From NCBI RefSeq assembly GCF_000430045.1, contig NZ_KE387023.1, positions 1,116,601 through 1,180,600 of the forward strand: a stretch of DNA of 64,000 bases, read 5' to 3'. Below, one piece after another: positions 16,049 to 23,911 of the stretch. The position numbers were made by a program, and so were the translations under genes. The stretch comes from Calidithermus chliarophilus DSM 9957 (GTDB lineage: Bacteria > Deinococcota > Deinococci > Deinococcales > Thermaceae). The first letter of the stretch is position 1. Each line of letters starts with the position of its first letter. The notes under the pieces were generated by a model. The model saw only the letters and a program-made list of their open reading frames with translations, searched no databases and was not told where the DNA came from.

Positions 16049-16954
16049 GTGCGCCGCAGACGACCGGCCCGTTACACCCTATGGCTGGCCCGCACCGGCG
16101 CGGCCCCGCGCACCTTCTCGCTGCCCGTTTGGATCCCGGCAGCCCTCGTGATCTTCCTGGCCGCCTGGAGCGCCTTCAACCTCTACCTGTGGAACCGCAC
16201 GGCCGAGATGCGCAGCCTGCAACTGCGCCTGTCGAGCCTCTCCGGCCAGGCCCGCCAGCTCACCCTCCGGCTCGAGGCCGAGAAAACCCGCAACGACGCT
16301 CTCAGCCAGGAGGCCCAGGAGGTCATGAAGAGCCTGGAGAGCCTCGAGGCCGAGATCAACCGCCTGCGCGAGCGCGCCGGGATGCCCCGGATCCGCCTCA
16401 CCCCCGCCCGCAGCAGCCCCAAGGAGCCTAAGGGCGGCGCGGCCCTGGCCCCCGAGCCTGGGAGCCTCTTCCTCCAGGCCCGGCACCAGCTCACCGGCCT
16501 GGCGGGCGACTTGGGCGAGCTCGAGAGCCGCCTCGACGCCACCCTGCGCCGCGAGGAGGCCCTGCCCAGGGGCTACCCCCTGCCCGGCCACACCCGCATC
16601 ACCTCCTACTTCGGCAACCGCCGCAACCCCTTCGGCGGCCGCCGCTACGAGTTCCACGACGGCCTGGACTTCTCCGCCCCCTACGGCACCCCCGTCCACG
16701 CCACCGCCCCCGGCGTGGTGATCCAGGCGGGCTGGAACGGCCCCTTCGGGCAGTCCATCACCCTCGACCACGGCTACGGCTACCGCACCCTCTACGGCCA
16801 CCTCTCGAGGCTGGGCGCGCGGGTGGGGCAGCGGCTCGAGGCGGGCGAGGTGCTGGGCTGGGTGGGCTCGACCGGCCGCTCGACCGGCGCGCACTTGCAT
16901 TACACGGTGATGCGTTACGGGGTGGCGGTGGACCCACGGGCGTATTTGCCCTAG
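16049..16954 (+). CDS. M23 (LytM) family cell-wall metallopeptidase with coiled coil
   Basis: 301 aa. Basic cytoplasmic N-terminus, one membrane helix at about residues 27-48, a coiled-coil stretch 50-110, a linker, then an M23 domain from about 178. Zinc ligands: His203 and Asp207 (FHDGLDF) and the HLH pair at 282-284. It anchors in the inner membrane and would cut or regulate peptidoglycan peptide bridges, possibly as an envelope-division factor. GTG start; a weak TTGACC (16012-16017) and TCATTC (16035-16040) pair would make it leaderless. The last 4 bases overlap the convergent thioesterase gene. Confidence 0.9.
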   Translation: MRRRRPARYTLWLARTGAAPRTFSLPVWIPAALVIFLAAWSAFNLYLWNRTAEMRSLQLRLSSLSGQARQLTLRLEAEKTRNDALSQEAQEVMKSLESLEAEINRLRERAGMPRIRLTPARSSPKEPKGGAALAPEPGSLFLQARHQLTGLAGDLGELESRLDATLRREEALPRGYPLPGHTRITSYFGNRRNPFGGRRYEFHDGLDFSAPYGTPVHATAPGVVIQAGWNGPFGQSITLDHGYGYRTLYGHLSRLGARVGQRLEAGEVLGWVGSTGRSTGAHLHYTVMRYGVAVDPRAYLP

Positions 16955-17388
16955 GGAATCCGTGGCACGGGCTCGGCCCCCTCGAGCGGCGGCACCGGGA
17001 CAGGCCGGCCGTCGGGGCCTACGGCCACCATCACGAACCCAGCCCGGCAGGCCAGCACGCGCTCCTCTTTGTCCATAGGCTCGACCCACATCTCCACCTC
17101 CAGCCGCATCGAGGTGCGCCCGGTGGCCTTCACCCAGGCCGCCAGCTCCACGATTGAGCCCTGGGGGACGGGGTGGCGGAAGTCGAGGGCGTCGGCGTGC
17201 ACCGTGACCACCTTGCTCCTGGCGTGACGGGTCGCGGCCACGAAGGCCGCCTCGTCCATCCAGGCCATGGCGGTGCCGCCGAAGAGGTTGCCGTAGTGGT
17301 TGGAGTCGCCCGGCAGCACCAGGTGCACGGCGCGGGTGACGCCGGCGCGCGGCTGGGGTAGTGCTTGAGCGGGGGATGGCAGGCCCAT
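16951..17388 (-). CDS. Acyl-CoA thioesterase (hotdog fold, YciA/BFIT type)
   Basis: 145 aa, one hotdog domain. HYGNLFGGTAMAWMDEAAFVAA at about residues 31-52 is the acyl-CoA thioesterase motif with the Asn and the catalytic Asp; VVTVHADALDFRHPV near 60-74 forms the next strands. It hydrolyses acyl-CoA to free acid and CoA. GAAGGAGGAGC precedes the ATG. It starts 9 bases after nrdF and is probably the last gene of the RNR operon. The link with nucleotide reduction is not obvious, and read-through may simply be convenient. Confidence 0.88.
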   Translation of the reverse strand: MGLPSPAQALPQPRAGVTRAVHLVLPGDSNHYGNLFGGTAMAWMDEAAFVAATRHARSKVVTVHADALDFRHPVPQGSIVELAAWVKATGRTSMRLEVEMWVEPMDKEERVLACRAGFVMVAVGPDGRPVPVPPLEGAEPVPRIP

Positions 17389-17397
17389 GCTCCTCCT

Positions 17398-18387
17398 TCA
17401 GAACACGAAGTCCTCATCACGCAGGGGCTCGACCCGGATGGCCTTGACGTAGCCGTTGCCCTTGGTGGAGAAGAAGTCGTGGTTCTTGGTCTGGGTGCGC
17501 AAGCCGGCGAGCACCACCGGGTTGACCTGCTCCTCGCCCACGCCGAAGCAGGGCTCCAGGCCCAGGTTCATCAGGGCCTTGTCGGCGTTGTAGCGGGAAA
17601 AGCGCGTCACCTGCTCCTCCAGCCCGATGGGGGCGTAGAGCTCGGCGGTGTAGCGCGCCTCGAGCCGGTCGAGCCGCTCGAGGATGCCCAGCGCTTCCTG
17701 GCGTGCTTCGCTCTGGGCCCGGTGGCTAAAGCGTTCGAAGACCTGCTGGGCCAGCAGCCCCACGTAGACCCCGTGGATGGACTCGTCGCGGATGATCAGG
17801 TTGATGATCTCCCCCGAGTTCACCAGCTTGCCCTGCCCGGCTAAGAACAGCGGGTAGAAGAAGCCCGAGTAGAACAAGTAGGACTCCAGGAACACGCTCG
17901 TGCACAGGGCGAGGTAGAGGCTCTTCTGGCCCCAGACGTTGCAGTAGCGCTCGTGCACGAAAGCCAGCTTGTCCTGCAAGAGGCGGTTGTGCCGCACCCA
18001 GCCGAAGATCTCCTCGATGCGGGCCGAGGTGCACAGCGTCGAGAAGATGCTGCTGTAGCTCTTGGCGTGCATGTGCTCCATGGCCCCCATGAAGCCCATC
18101 ACCGCCCTGACCTGGGCACTGCCCACGTGCTGCGAGAGCAGGGGCATGCCCACGCTGCCCTGCTCGGTGTCCAGCAGGGTCAGCCCCGCCAGCACGTGCT
18201 CGTAGACCCTCTTCTCCTCGAGCGAGAGGGCCATCCAGGGCAGCTTGTCGTCGGCCAGGGGGATCTCTTCGTCCACCCAGAACTGCCGCACGTTCTGGTC
18301 CCAGAACATCTTGGTGTAAGCGTCGTCGGGCTGGTTCCAGTTGACGGCGGAGAAGGTGGGTTGGTCGGTTGGAGGATCGCTATGCAC
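17398..18387 (-). CDS. nrdF: Class Ib ribonucleotide reductase, beta (radical) subunit
   Basis: 329 aa from a GTG at 18387, chosen because AAGGAG lies 4-9 bases before it; in-frame codons further upstream come from the MITE-like copy D. Dimetal-site residues Asp73 (LLDTEQG), Glu104 and His107 (MEHMHAKSY), a Glu in FLESYLFYSG and the E-x-x-H of RDESIHGVYVG are in order. Tyr111 sits at the radical position (E-x2-H-x3-Y). The pairing with NrdI argues for a dimanganese-tyrosyl radical cofactor. It supplies the radical to NrdE for deoxyribonucleotide synthesis. The operon is nrdI-nrdE-(MITE)-nrdF-thioesterase, led by a cobalamin riboswitch. Confidence 0.93.
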   Translation of the reverse strand: MHSDPPTDQPTFSAVNWNQPDDAYTKMFWDQNVRQFWVDEEIPLADDKLPWMALSLEEKRVYEHVLAGLTLLDTEQGSVGMPLLSQHVGSAQVRAVMGFMGAMEHMHAKSYSSIFSTLCTSARIEEIFGWVRHNRLLQDKLAFVHERYCNVWGQKSLYLALCTSVFLESYLFYSGFFYPLFLAGQGKLVNSGEIINLIIRDESIHGVYVGLLAQQVFERFSHRAQSEARQEALGILERLDRLEARYTAELYAPIGLEEQVTRFSRYNADKALMNLGLEPCFGVGEEQVNPVVLAGLRTQTKNHDFFSTKGNGYVKAIRVEPLRDEDFVF

Positions 18388-18421
18388 TCGAGTCTCCTTA
18401 TTAACATTTCGTGGCCTGTGA

Positions 18422-18593
18422 ATACCGGATTCAAAAAGATAGTCATCCAAACCAAAGACCTTCAGAGGCTATCTTTTTGAATCCTAGAGCACACCCCTCC
18501 CTGACGGTCGGCGAAGCAAGCGCATCCCTTCCAAGGGGCGGTATCGCCCTCCGCCACGCGGATAACTTCAGTCGGGCTGACCGAATCGGGTAT
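18422..18593 (-). repeat. MITE-like palindromic element, copy D (long form, 172 bp)
   Basis: Begins ATACCGGATTC and ends GAATCGGGTAT on the plus strand, inverted relative to copies A-C. The GGATTCAAAAAGATA hairpin is kept; the other half is a longer variant with an extra segment (GAAGCAAGCG ... CCACGCGGATAACTTC) shared with the copies at 43792 and 49074. It lies inside the RNR operon between nrdE and nrdF, just before the nrdF Shine-Dalgarno. The bases from 18594 to the nrdE end hold only heptad-repeat remnants. Confidence 0.9.
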
Positions 18594-18673
18594 GAAGAGG
18601 GCAGGCACAAGGCCATCCCTACAGCGTGGCGTCTAGCGTTCGGCATTAGGACTCAAAGCCCCCGGCCACCGGC

Positions 18674-20752
18674 TCACACCGCACAGGCCAGGCACTCCTC
18701 CACGCCGAGGTTCTTGGTGCGCGTGTAGTAAAGGCTTTTCAGGCCCTTCTTCCAGGCGTAGACGTAAAGCCGCGCCAGCTCGCGGGTGCTGGTCTCGCTG
18801 GTGACGTAGAGGACGGTGCTGATGCCCTGGTCCACGTGCTGCTGCATCTCGGCGACGAGGTCGATGAGCTTGTACATGTCCATCGCGTAGGCCGACTTGT
18901 AAAACCAAAGCGTCTGGGGCGAGAGGTAGGGCATGGGGTAGTAGGTGGTGGCGTTGCCGTAGGTGCGCGTCTCGATGGGCTCGACGACGGGCATGACCGA
19001 GGGGGTGGCGTTTTGGAGGTAGCTGATGCTCTGGGTGGGTGCGACGGCCAGGCGGTAGGAGTGGTACAGGCCGTGCCGCATGACCTCGGCCTTCAGGCGG
19101 CTCCAGTCGGCGGGGGTGGGGATGGCGATGCCCTCGAAGAGCTTGCGCACGGTCTGGGTGCGGGGGCGGTAGTCGGTGTGCTCGTAGCGCTCGAAGTAGG
19201 CCCCGCTGGCGTAGTCCGACTTCTCGAACTGTGCGAAGGTGCGCCCCTTTTGGCGGGCGATGAGCATGGAGCGCTCGAGGGAGTAGTAGTTCAGCGCCAT
19301 GAAGAAGGTCCGCACAAAGTCACGGGCTTCCTCCGACTCGTAGGGGATGTGGTTCTTGGCCAGGTAGCCGTGCAGGTTCATGGCCCCCAGCCCCACCGAG
19401 TGGAACTCCTCGTTGGCCCGCCGCACCCCCGGCGCGTTGGGGATGTCGGAGAGGTCGCTCACCGCGGTGAGGGCGTCCATGGCGGTGTGCACGCTCTCCC
19501 GGAGGTTCTTGCGCTCCATCACCCCGGCGATGTTGAGCGAGCCCAGGTTGCAGCAGATGTCGTAGCCGATGAGGTCGGGCTGGCCGTAGTCACCGATCAC
19601 CGAGGTGCTTTGGATCTGGAAGATCTCGGTGCAGAGGTTGGACATCTTGATCTGCCCGATGCCCTTCAGCGGGTTGGCCGCGTTGGCGTTGGAGCGGTAG
19701 ACGATGTAGGGATAGCCCGACTCGAACTGGGTTTGAGCGATGCGCGTGAGCATCTGCCGGGCCTCGAGGGGCCGCTTCTTCACCTCAGGGTGCGCCACGA
19801 GCTGCTCGTACGTGCGGTCTAGGTCCATGTCGTCGAGGTGCTGCCCGAAGGCTCTGTAGACCGAGTAGGGCGCGAAGACGAAGAACTCCCGGCCCGCCTG
19901 GGCGAGCTCGAAAAACTTGTCCGGCACGATCAGGCCCAGCGAGAGGGTCTGGACGCGGCTCTTCTCGTCGGCGTTGATCTTCTTGGTGTCGAGAAACTCC
20001 TCCACGTCCCAGTGGAAGATGTTGAGGTACACCGCCCCCGCGCCCTTGCGCTGGCCCATCTGGTCGGCGTAGTTGAAGGCGTCCTCGAGCAGCTTCATCA
20101 CCGGGACCACGCCCTTGGCCGCGTGCTCCACCCCCTTGATGGGCTCGCCCCGGCCCCGCAGCTTGGAGAGGTTGAGCGCCACCCCGCCGCCGATCTTGGA
20201 GAGTTGCATGGCCGCATTCAGGTTGAAGCCGATGGAATTGAGGCTGTCGTCGAGCTCGAGCAAGAAGCACGAGACCAGCTCGCCGCGCCGGGCCCGGCCC
20301 GCGTTGAGGAAGGTGGGGGTGGCGGGCTGGTAGCGCCCCTCCATCATCGCCCGCACGTAGGCGCGGGCCCTCTCCACGTCGCCCTGGGCCAGGTGCAGCG
20401 CCACCGCCAGCACCCGGTCCTCGTAGCGCTCGAGGTAGTGCCGCTTGTCGTCGGAGCGCAGCGCGTAGTCCTTGTAGAACTTCGACGCCGCCATGAAGGA
20501 TTGGAACTCGAAGCCGTAGCCGTAGGCCAACCCGGAGAGCTCGGCGATGGCCCCCTCGCTGTAGCGCTCGAAGAAGTCCTCGTAATAGCCCTCCTCGATC
20601 AGGGCGCGCATGCGGGCGATGGGGTGGGGGAAGGCACGCAGCTTGCGGGCTGCTTCGGCCTCGAACTCCCGCAGCGCCTCCCGGTCGCGCTCGAGCTGGA
20701 AGAAGCCGTCCTTCTTCTGCAAGACTTCGCTGTTAAGCTCGAGGTAGCGCAA
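18674..20752 (-). CDS. nrdE: Class Ib ribonucleotide reductase, alpha (catalytic) subunit
   Basis: 692 aa, normal for NrdE. The N-terminal domain is followed by the ten-stranded barrel: PATPTFLNAG near 138-147, the substrate-site Cys in VSCFLLELDDS near 155-165, SNLCTEI near 367-373 with the thiyl-radical Cys, NLGSLN near 402-407, and PTQSISYLQNATPSVMPV near 574-591. The C-terminal CLACAV carries the C-x-x-C pair re-reduced by NrdH-type redoxin. No ATP-cone is visible at the N-terminus, as expected for class Ib. It overlaps nrdI by 20 bases. It reduces NDPs to dNDPs with NrdF. Confidence 0.95.
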   Translation of the reverse strand: MRYLELNSEVLQKKDGFFQLERDREALREFEAEAARKLRAFPHPIARMRALIEEGYYEDFFERYSEGAIAELSGLAYGYGFEFQSFMAASKFYKDYALRSDDKRHYLERYEDRVLAVALHLAQGDVERARAYVRAMMEGRYQPATPTFLNAGRARRGELVSCFLLELDDSLNSIGFNLNAAMQLSKIGGGVALNLSKLRGRGEPIKGVEHAAKGVVPVMKLLEDAFNYADQMGQRKGAGAVYLNIFHWDVEEFLDTKKINADEKSRVQTLSLGLIVPDKFFELAQAGREFFVFAPYSVYRAFGQHLDDMDLDRTYEQLVAHPEVKKRPLEARQMLTRIAQTQFESGYPYIVYRSNANAANPLKGIGQIKMSNLCTEIFQIQSTSVIGDYGQPDLIGYDICCNLGSLNIAGVMERKNLRESVHTAMDALTAVSDLSDIPNAPGVRRANEEFHSVGLGAMNLHGYLAKNHIPYESEEARDFVRTFFMALNYYSLERSMLIARQKGRTFAQFEKSDYASGAYFERYEHTDYRPRTQTVRKLFEGIAIPTPADWSRLKAEVMRHGLYHSYRLAVAPTQSISYLQNATPSVMPVVEPIETRTYGNATTYYPMPYLSPQTLWFYKSAYAMDMYKLIDLVAEMQQHVDQGISTVLYVTSETSTRELARLYVYAWKKGLKSLYYTRTKNLGVEECLACAV

Positions 20753-21104
20753 GCGCCCTCACCCCTTCCCAAAAGCGCGCGACGTCCTCCGCGCGTCCTG
20801 AAAGCTCGAACTTGTGGATCACCTCGAAGCCATACGCCGCGGCCAATTGGTCGGCGGCTTTGGCGTAGTTGCTTCCCCAGTTGCGGTTGCCGCTGGCCGC
20901 CACCGCGCGGATGTGGGCCTGGTTGCGCCGAGCGAAGCGCTCCACCTCGTGCGGCACCTGACCCAGCCCGGTGGTGTAGGTCAGGAGCACGCAGGGCTCG
21001 CCGGCTTCCTCCTCACCCGTGCGAATTTGCAGCAGCCTGGGCGCGGGCAGCTTTCGCACGAAGCGCTCGACATTGCCGGTTCTGGAAGCATAGACGATGA
21101 GCAA
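20733..21104 (-). CDS. nrdI: NrdI flavodoxin-like activator of class Ib RNR
   Basis: 123 aa. Flavodoxin-type FMN loop YASRTGNVERF near residues 5-15, LLTYTTGLGQVPHEVERF at about 39-56 and the NrdI-typical SGNRNWGSNYAKAAD near 71-85. NrdI supplies the oxidant that builds the Mn2-tyrosyl radical in NrdF. The TTG start is preceded by GAGGTGA, 4 bases away. The leader of about 360 bases holds a cobalamin riboswitch and a heptad array, so the whole operon is probably shut down by B12. Confidence 0.9.
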   Translation of the reverse strand: MLIVYASRTGNVERFVRKLPAPRLLQIRTGEEEAGEPCVLLTYTTGLGQVPHEVERFARRNQAHIRAVAASGNRNWGSNYAKAADQLAAAYGFEVIHKFELSGRAEDVARFWEGVRALALPRA

Positions 21105-21117
21105 GGGTCACCTCGGA

Positions 21118-21265
21118 ATTGTCGATGGTCGATGGTCGATAGCCATTGGGTCGCGCGTCCTACGCCGAACGCAAAACGCCGATAGCCGCCCGTTGTAGAG
21201 ATGGGCCTTGTGCCTGCCCTCTTTCCCACGGGCTAGCCACGAGCTACGAGCCACAGGCTGGCCGT
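21118..21265 (-). repeat. Heptanucleotide array inside the nrdI leader
   Basis: Degenerate 7-base units: GTCGATG/GTCGATA at one end, then CGCAAAA/CGCCGAT, and GAGCTAC/GAGCCAC units at the other. It lies between the riboswitch and the nrdI start, i.e. in the transcribed leader. No gene is seen in it. Confidence 0.65.
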
Positions 21266-21319
21266 ATGCGCCTTTATGCGGTGCTTAGCTGTAGGGGGAG
21301 ATTCACCTTTACCATCCTT

Positions 21320-21467
21320 TCCGCCCCTGACGCGGGGGCGAGGAATAGGATCTGGGCAGGCGTTCGGGCTTACGGGGTTGGGCCCCGATCACCGTTGCGC
21401 GACAGCGGCGGATTCACACCGCACTTCCCCTGTCTCCAAACCCAGAGGCCACATCTTGTGGTCTCTG
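21320..21467 (-). ncRNA. Cobalamin (B12) riboswitch upstream of nrdIEF
   Basis: Read on the minus strand. The region carries the main conserved blocks of the family: GGGGAAGTGCGGTGTGAATCC followed by GCCGCTGTC (21401-21430), GCGCAACGGTGA just after (to about 21388), and AGCCCGAACGCCTGCC (21355-21370). The CCTCTG/CAGAGG stem near the 5' end and the hairpin CGCCCC/GGGGCG at 21320-21340 fit the outer arms. The promoter at 21474-21502 puts the transcript start at about 21467. Established use of this riboswitch: B12 binding lowers expression. Control of a B12-independent RNR by B12 implies a B12-dependent class II RNR elsewhere in the genome (inference). No clear U-tract terminator follows, so the mode of control is open. 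Confidence 0.88.
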
Positions 21468-21473
21468 CCGAGA

Positions 21474-21502
21474 AATCTACTACAGGTTGAGTACCTTGTC
21501 CA
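21474..21502 (-). promoter_or_regulatory. Promoter of the riboswitch-nrdIEF transcript
   Basis: On the minus strand TGGACA (21497-21502), 17-base spacer, TAGATT (21474-21479). It stands immediately before the cobalamin riboswitch and points towards nrdI. Confidence 0.65.
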
Positions 21503-21585
21503 TAGGTTTGTGGGGTTCCTTTGGCTTTCCTTCATCCGACCTGGGCTGAACCGGGCGGAGGCCGGGGGAGGGGTAAACTGAGCCG

Positions 21586-21975
21586 ATGCTGAGTCGTGGT
21601 AAGTCTTCACCCAACGCTTCGCTGACCTACCTGGCCGAGGGCACCGAGCTCGAGGGCAACCTCAAGGCCAAGGGGCAGGTGCGCATCGACGGGACGGTGC
21701 GGGGCTCGGTGCTGGTGGAGGGCGAGCTCGAGATCGGGCCCACCGGCTTTATCGAGGGCGAGCAGGTCAAGGCCAAGAACGCCCACGTGCAGGGCAAGGT
21801 GCGGGCGGCCGTCGCGGTGGAGGGCAAGCTCACCCTCACCAAGAGCGGGCAGCTCGAGGGCGACGTGCGCGCGCGGGCGCTCGACATCGAGGCGGGGGCG
21901 GTGTTCATCGGGCGCAGCCAGACCGGGGAGGTCAAGGCCGCGCTGCCCCAGCCGTCCAAAACGGCCAGCGAGTAA
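21586..21975 (+). CDS. Bactofilin family cytoskeletal protein
   Basis: 129 aa. Short disordered N-terminus, then a right-handed beta-helix DUF583 core from about residue 14 to 112 with regular I/V-x-G repeats (ELEGNLKAKGQVRIDGTVRGS, GKVRAAVAVEGKLTLTKSG), and a short tail. Bactofilins polymerise without nucleotides and help organise cell shape or envelope enzymes. TAAACT lies 6 bases before the ATG and no Shine-Dalgarno is seen, so the mRNA is probably leaderless. Divergent from the RNR operon; a clear terminator follows. Confidence 0.92.
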   Translation: MLSRGKSSPNASLTYLAEGTELEGNLKAKGQVRIDGTVRGSVLVEGELEIGPTGFIEGEQVKAKNAHVQGKVRAAVAVEGKLTLTKSGQLEGDVRARALDIEAGAVFIGRSQTGEVKAALPQPSKTASE

Positions 21976-21987
21976 GCCGCGCAGGCG

Positions 21988-22027
21988 GCCCGGAGGGCGA
22001 TTTGTACGGCCCTCCGGGCATTTTCTT
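21988..22027 (+). terminator. Intrinsic terminator after the bactofilin gene
   Basis: Perfect 11-bp stem GCCCGGAGGGC / GCCCTCCGGGC with a 10-base loop, followed by ATTTTCTT. A textbook Rho-independent terminator 12 bases after the stop codon. Confidence 0.9.
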
Positions 22028-22077
22028 AGACCGCGTAAAGGCAAAACCCCTGCCAAAAGCGGTAAAGTGGTTGGGCT

Positions 22078-22932
22078 GTGGCCCTCGAACGTTTGTTCCG
22101 CCGTCGGCGCACCCAGGGTGAAGTCCGCGACGTCCCCGAGCTGTGGACGCGCTGCCCGAGCTGCGATGCGCCCATTTACAAGAAAGACCTCGAGCAGAAC
22201 CTCTACGTCTGCCCCAAGTGCAGCCACCACATCCGCTTCCCGGCCATGCGCCGCATCGAGTCCTTGGCCGACGCCGGCTCCTTCGAGCAGACCACCCGCC
22301 TCAAGCCCGCCGACCCGCTGCACTTCACCGACACCGAGCCCTACGCCAAGCGCCTCGAGCGCTACCAGAAGGAGGCCGGCCGCCCCGACGCCATCGTGGG
22401 CGGGCGCTGCCTGATCGGCGGCGTGCCGAGCGTGCTGATGGTCATGGACGCGGCCTTCGCCGGGGGCTCGATGGGCAGCGTGGTGGGGGAGGAGATCACC
22501 CGCGGCGCCGAGCTCGCCGCCCAGGAGGGCCGCGCGCTGGTGATCGTCTCGGCCTCGGGCGGGGCGCGCATGCAGGAGGCCGCCCTCTCGCTGATGCAGA
22601 TGGCCAAGACCACCCTGGCCCTCGACCGGCTGTGGGCCAAGCGCCTGCCCTACGTCTCCATCCTCACCGACCCCACCACCGGGGGCGTCACCGCCAGCTT
22701 CGCCGCCATCGCCGACGTGATCTTCGCCGAGCCGGGCGCCCTCATCGGCTTCGCCGGGCCCCGGGTGATCAAGCAGACCATCCGCCAGGACCTGCCCGAG
22801 GGCTTCCAGCGCTCGGAGTTTTTGCTCAAGCACGGCATGGTGGATAAGGTCGTCGACCGCCGGATGCTGAAGGAGGCGGTGGCGCGCGTGCTCAAGCAGC
22901 TCGCAGGAGGTGCCCGTGCCGCTGGAGTTTGA
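22078..22932 (+). CDS. accD: Acetyl-CoA carboxylase carboxyltransferase, beta subunit
   Basis: 284 aa. N-terminal zinc ribbon with Cys26, Cys29, Cys45 and Cys48, then the crotonase-like carboxyltransferase core with [15 protein letters not shown] near 126-140, [10 protein letters not shown] near 159-168 and GFAGPRVI near 222-229. Together with AccA it moves the carboxyl group from biotin to acetyl-CoA in the first step of fatty acid synthesis. GTG start, with TAAAGT 9 bases upstream and no Shine-Dalgarno. It overlaps accA by 17 bases, matching the 1:1 assembly of the two subunits. Confidence 0.96.
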   Translation: MALERLFRRRRTQGEVRDVPELWTRCPSCDAPIYKKDLEQNLYVCPKCSHHIRFPAMRRIESLADAGSFEQTTRLKPADPLHFTDTEPYAKRLERYQKEAGRPDAIVGGRCLIGGVPSVLMVMDAAFAGGSMGSVVGEEITRGAELAAQEGRALVIVSASGGARMQEAALSLMQMAKTTLALDRLWAKRLPYVSILTDPTTGGVTASFAAIADVIFAEPGALIGFAGPRVIKQTIRQDLPEGFQRSEFLLKHGMVDKVVDRRMLKEAVARVLKQLAGGARAAGV

Positions 22933-23863
22933 GAAGCCCATCCTCGAGCTCGAGGCCCGCATCGCCGAGCTCGAGAAGTACGCCCAGGAGAGCGGCGTGG
23001 GCCTGGAGGGCGAGCTGTCGGTGCTGCGCGAGCGGCTCAAGAAGCTGCAGAGCGACACCTACGGCAGCCTCTCCCGCTGGCAGCGGGTTCAGCTCGCCCG
23101 CACCCCCGGCCGACCCACCACCCTCGACGTGCTCAACGGGGTCTTCCAGGACTTCCTCGAGCTCTCCGGCGACCGCACCTTCTCCGACGACTCGGCCATC
23201 GTGGGCGGGCTGGCCTACCTCGAGGGCACCCCGGTCGTGGTCTGCGGCCAGCAGAAGGGCCGCGACACCAAGGAGAACATCCAGCGCAACTTCGGCATGC
23301 CCCACCCCGAGGGCTACCGCAAGGCCATGCGCCTGATGGACCTGGCCGACCGCTTCCGCCAGCCCTTCTTCGCCTTCATCGACACCCCCGGCGCCTACCC
23401 CGGCATCTCCGCCGAGGAACGCGGCCAGGCCTGGGTCATCGCCCAGAGCATCCAGCGCATGGCCCGCCTGCGGGTGCCCGCCATCGCGGTGATCCTGGGC
23501 GAGGGCGGCTCGGGCGGGGCGCTCGCCATCGGCGTGGGCAACCGCGTGCTGATCCTGGAGAACGCCTGGTACTCCGTCATCTCGCCGGAGTCGTGCGCCG
23601 CCATCCTCTGGCGCGACTCCAAGGAGGCCGCCAAGGCCGCCGAGGCCCTCAAGCTCTCGGCCCCCGACCTGCTGCAGCTCGGCGTCGTCGACCGCGTGAT
23701 CCCCGAGCCGGGCGGCGGGGCCCACCGCGACCCGGCCGCCACGCTCGCCAACCTCAAGACCGCGCTCCTGGAGGCCCTGGCCGAGCTCAAGGACCTGGGC
23801 CCGGAGGAGCTCTTCGAGGACCGCTACCGGCGCTTCAGGGGCCTGGGCGTCTACGCCGAATAG
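22916..23863 (+). CDS. accA: Acetyl-CoA carboxylase carboxyltransferase, alpha subunit
   Basis: 315 aa. The GTG at 22916 is preferred over the one at 22910 because AGGAGG (22905-22910) is then 5 bases away instead of overlapping the start. Core motifs: [20 protein letters not shown] near 77-96, [17 protein letters not shown] near 124-140, [16 protein letters not shown] near 153-168 and [11 protein letters not shown] near 198-208. Partner of AccD in malonyl-CoA formation. No biotin carboxylase genes are nearby. 48 bases separate it from the next gene. Confidence 0.96.
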   Translation: MPLEFEKPILELEARIAELEKYAQESGVGLEGELSVLRERLKKLQSDTYGSLSRWQRVQLARTPGRPTTLDVLNGVFQDFLELSGDRTFSDDSAIVGGLAYLEGTPVVVCGQQKGRDTKENIQRNFGMPHPEGYRKAMRLMDLADRFRQPFFAFIDTPGAYPGISAEERGQAWVIAQSIQRMARLRVPAIAVILGEGGSGGALAIGVGNRVLILENAWYSVISPESCAAILWRDSKEAAKAAEALKLSAPDLLQLGVVDRVIPEPGGGAHRDPAATLANLKTALLEALAELKDLGPEELFEDRYRRFRGLGVYAE

Positions 23864-23911
23864 GTAAAACTGCCCTTTCCCGCTTCCTCGGGGCCGGGCA
23901 AAACTGTCCTG

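Noticed and set aside
18388-18450. Upstream in-frame extension of nrdF into the MITE-like element
   Set aside because: The extra start is a TTG in the element without Shine-Dalgarno, and a similar DDYLFESG peptide appears by frame at copy A. The GTG at 18387 has AAGGAG and fits the family N-terminus.
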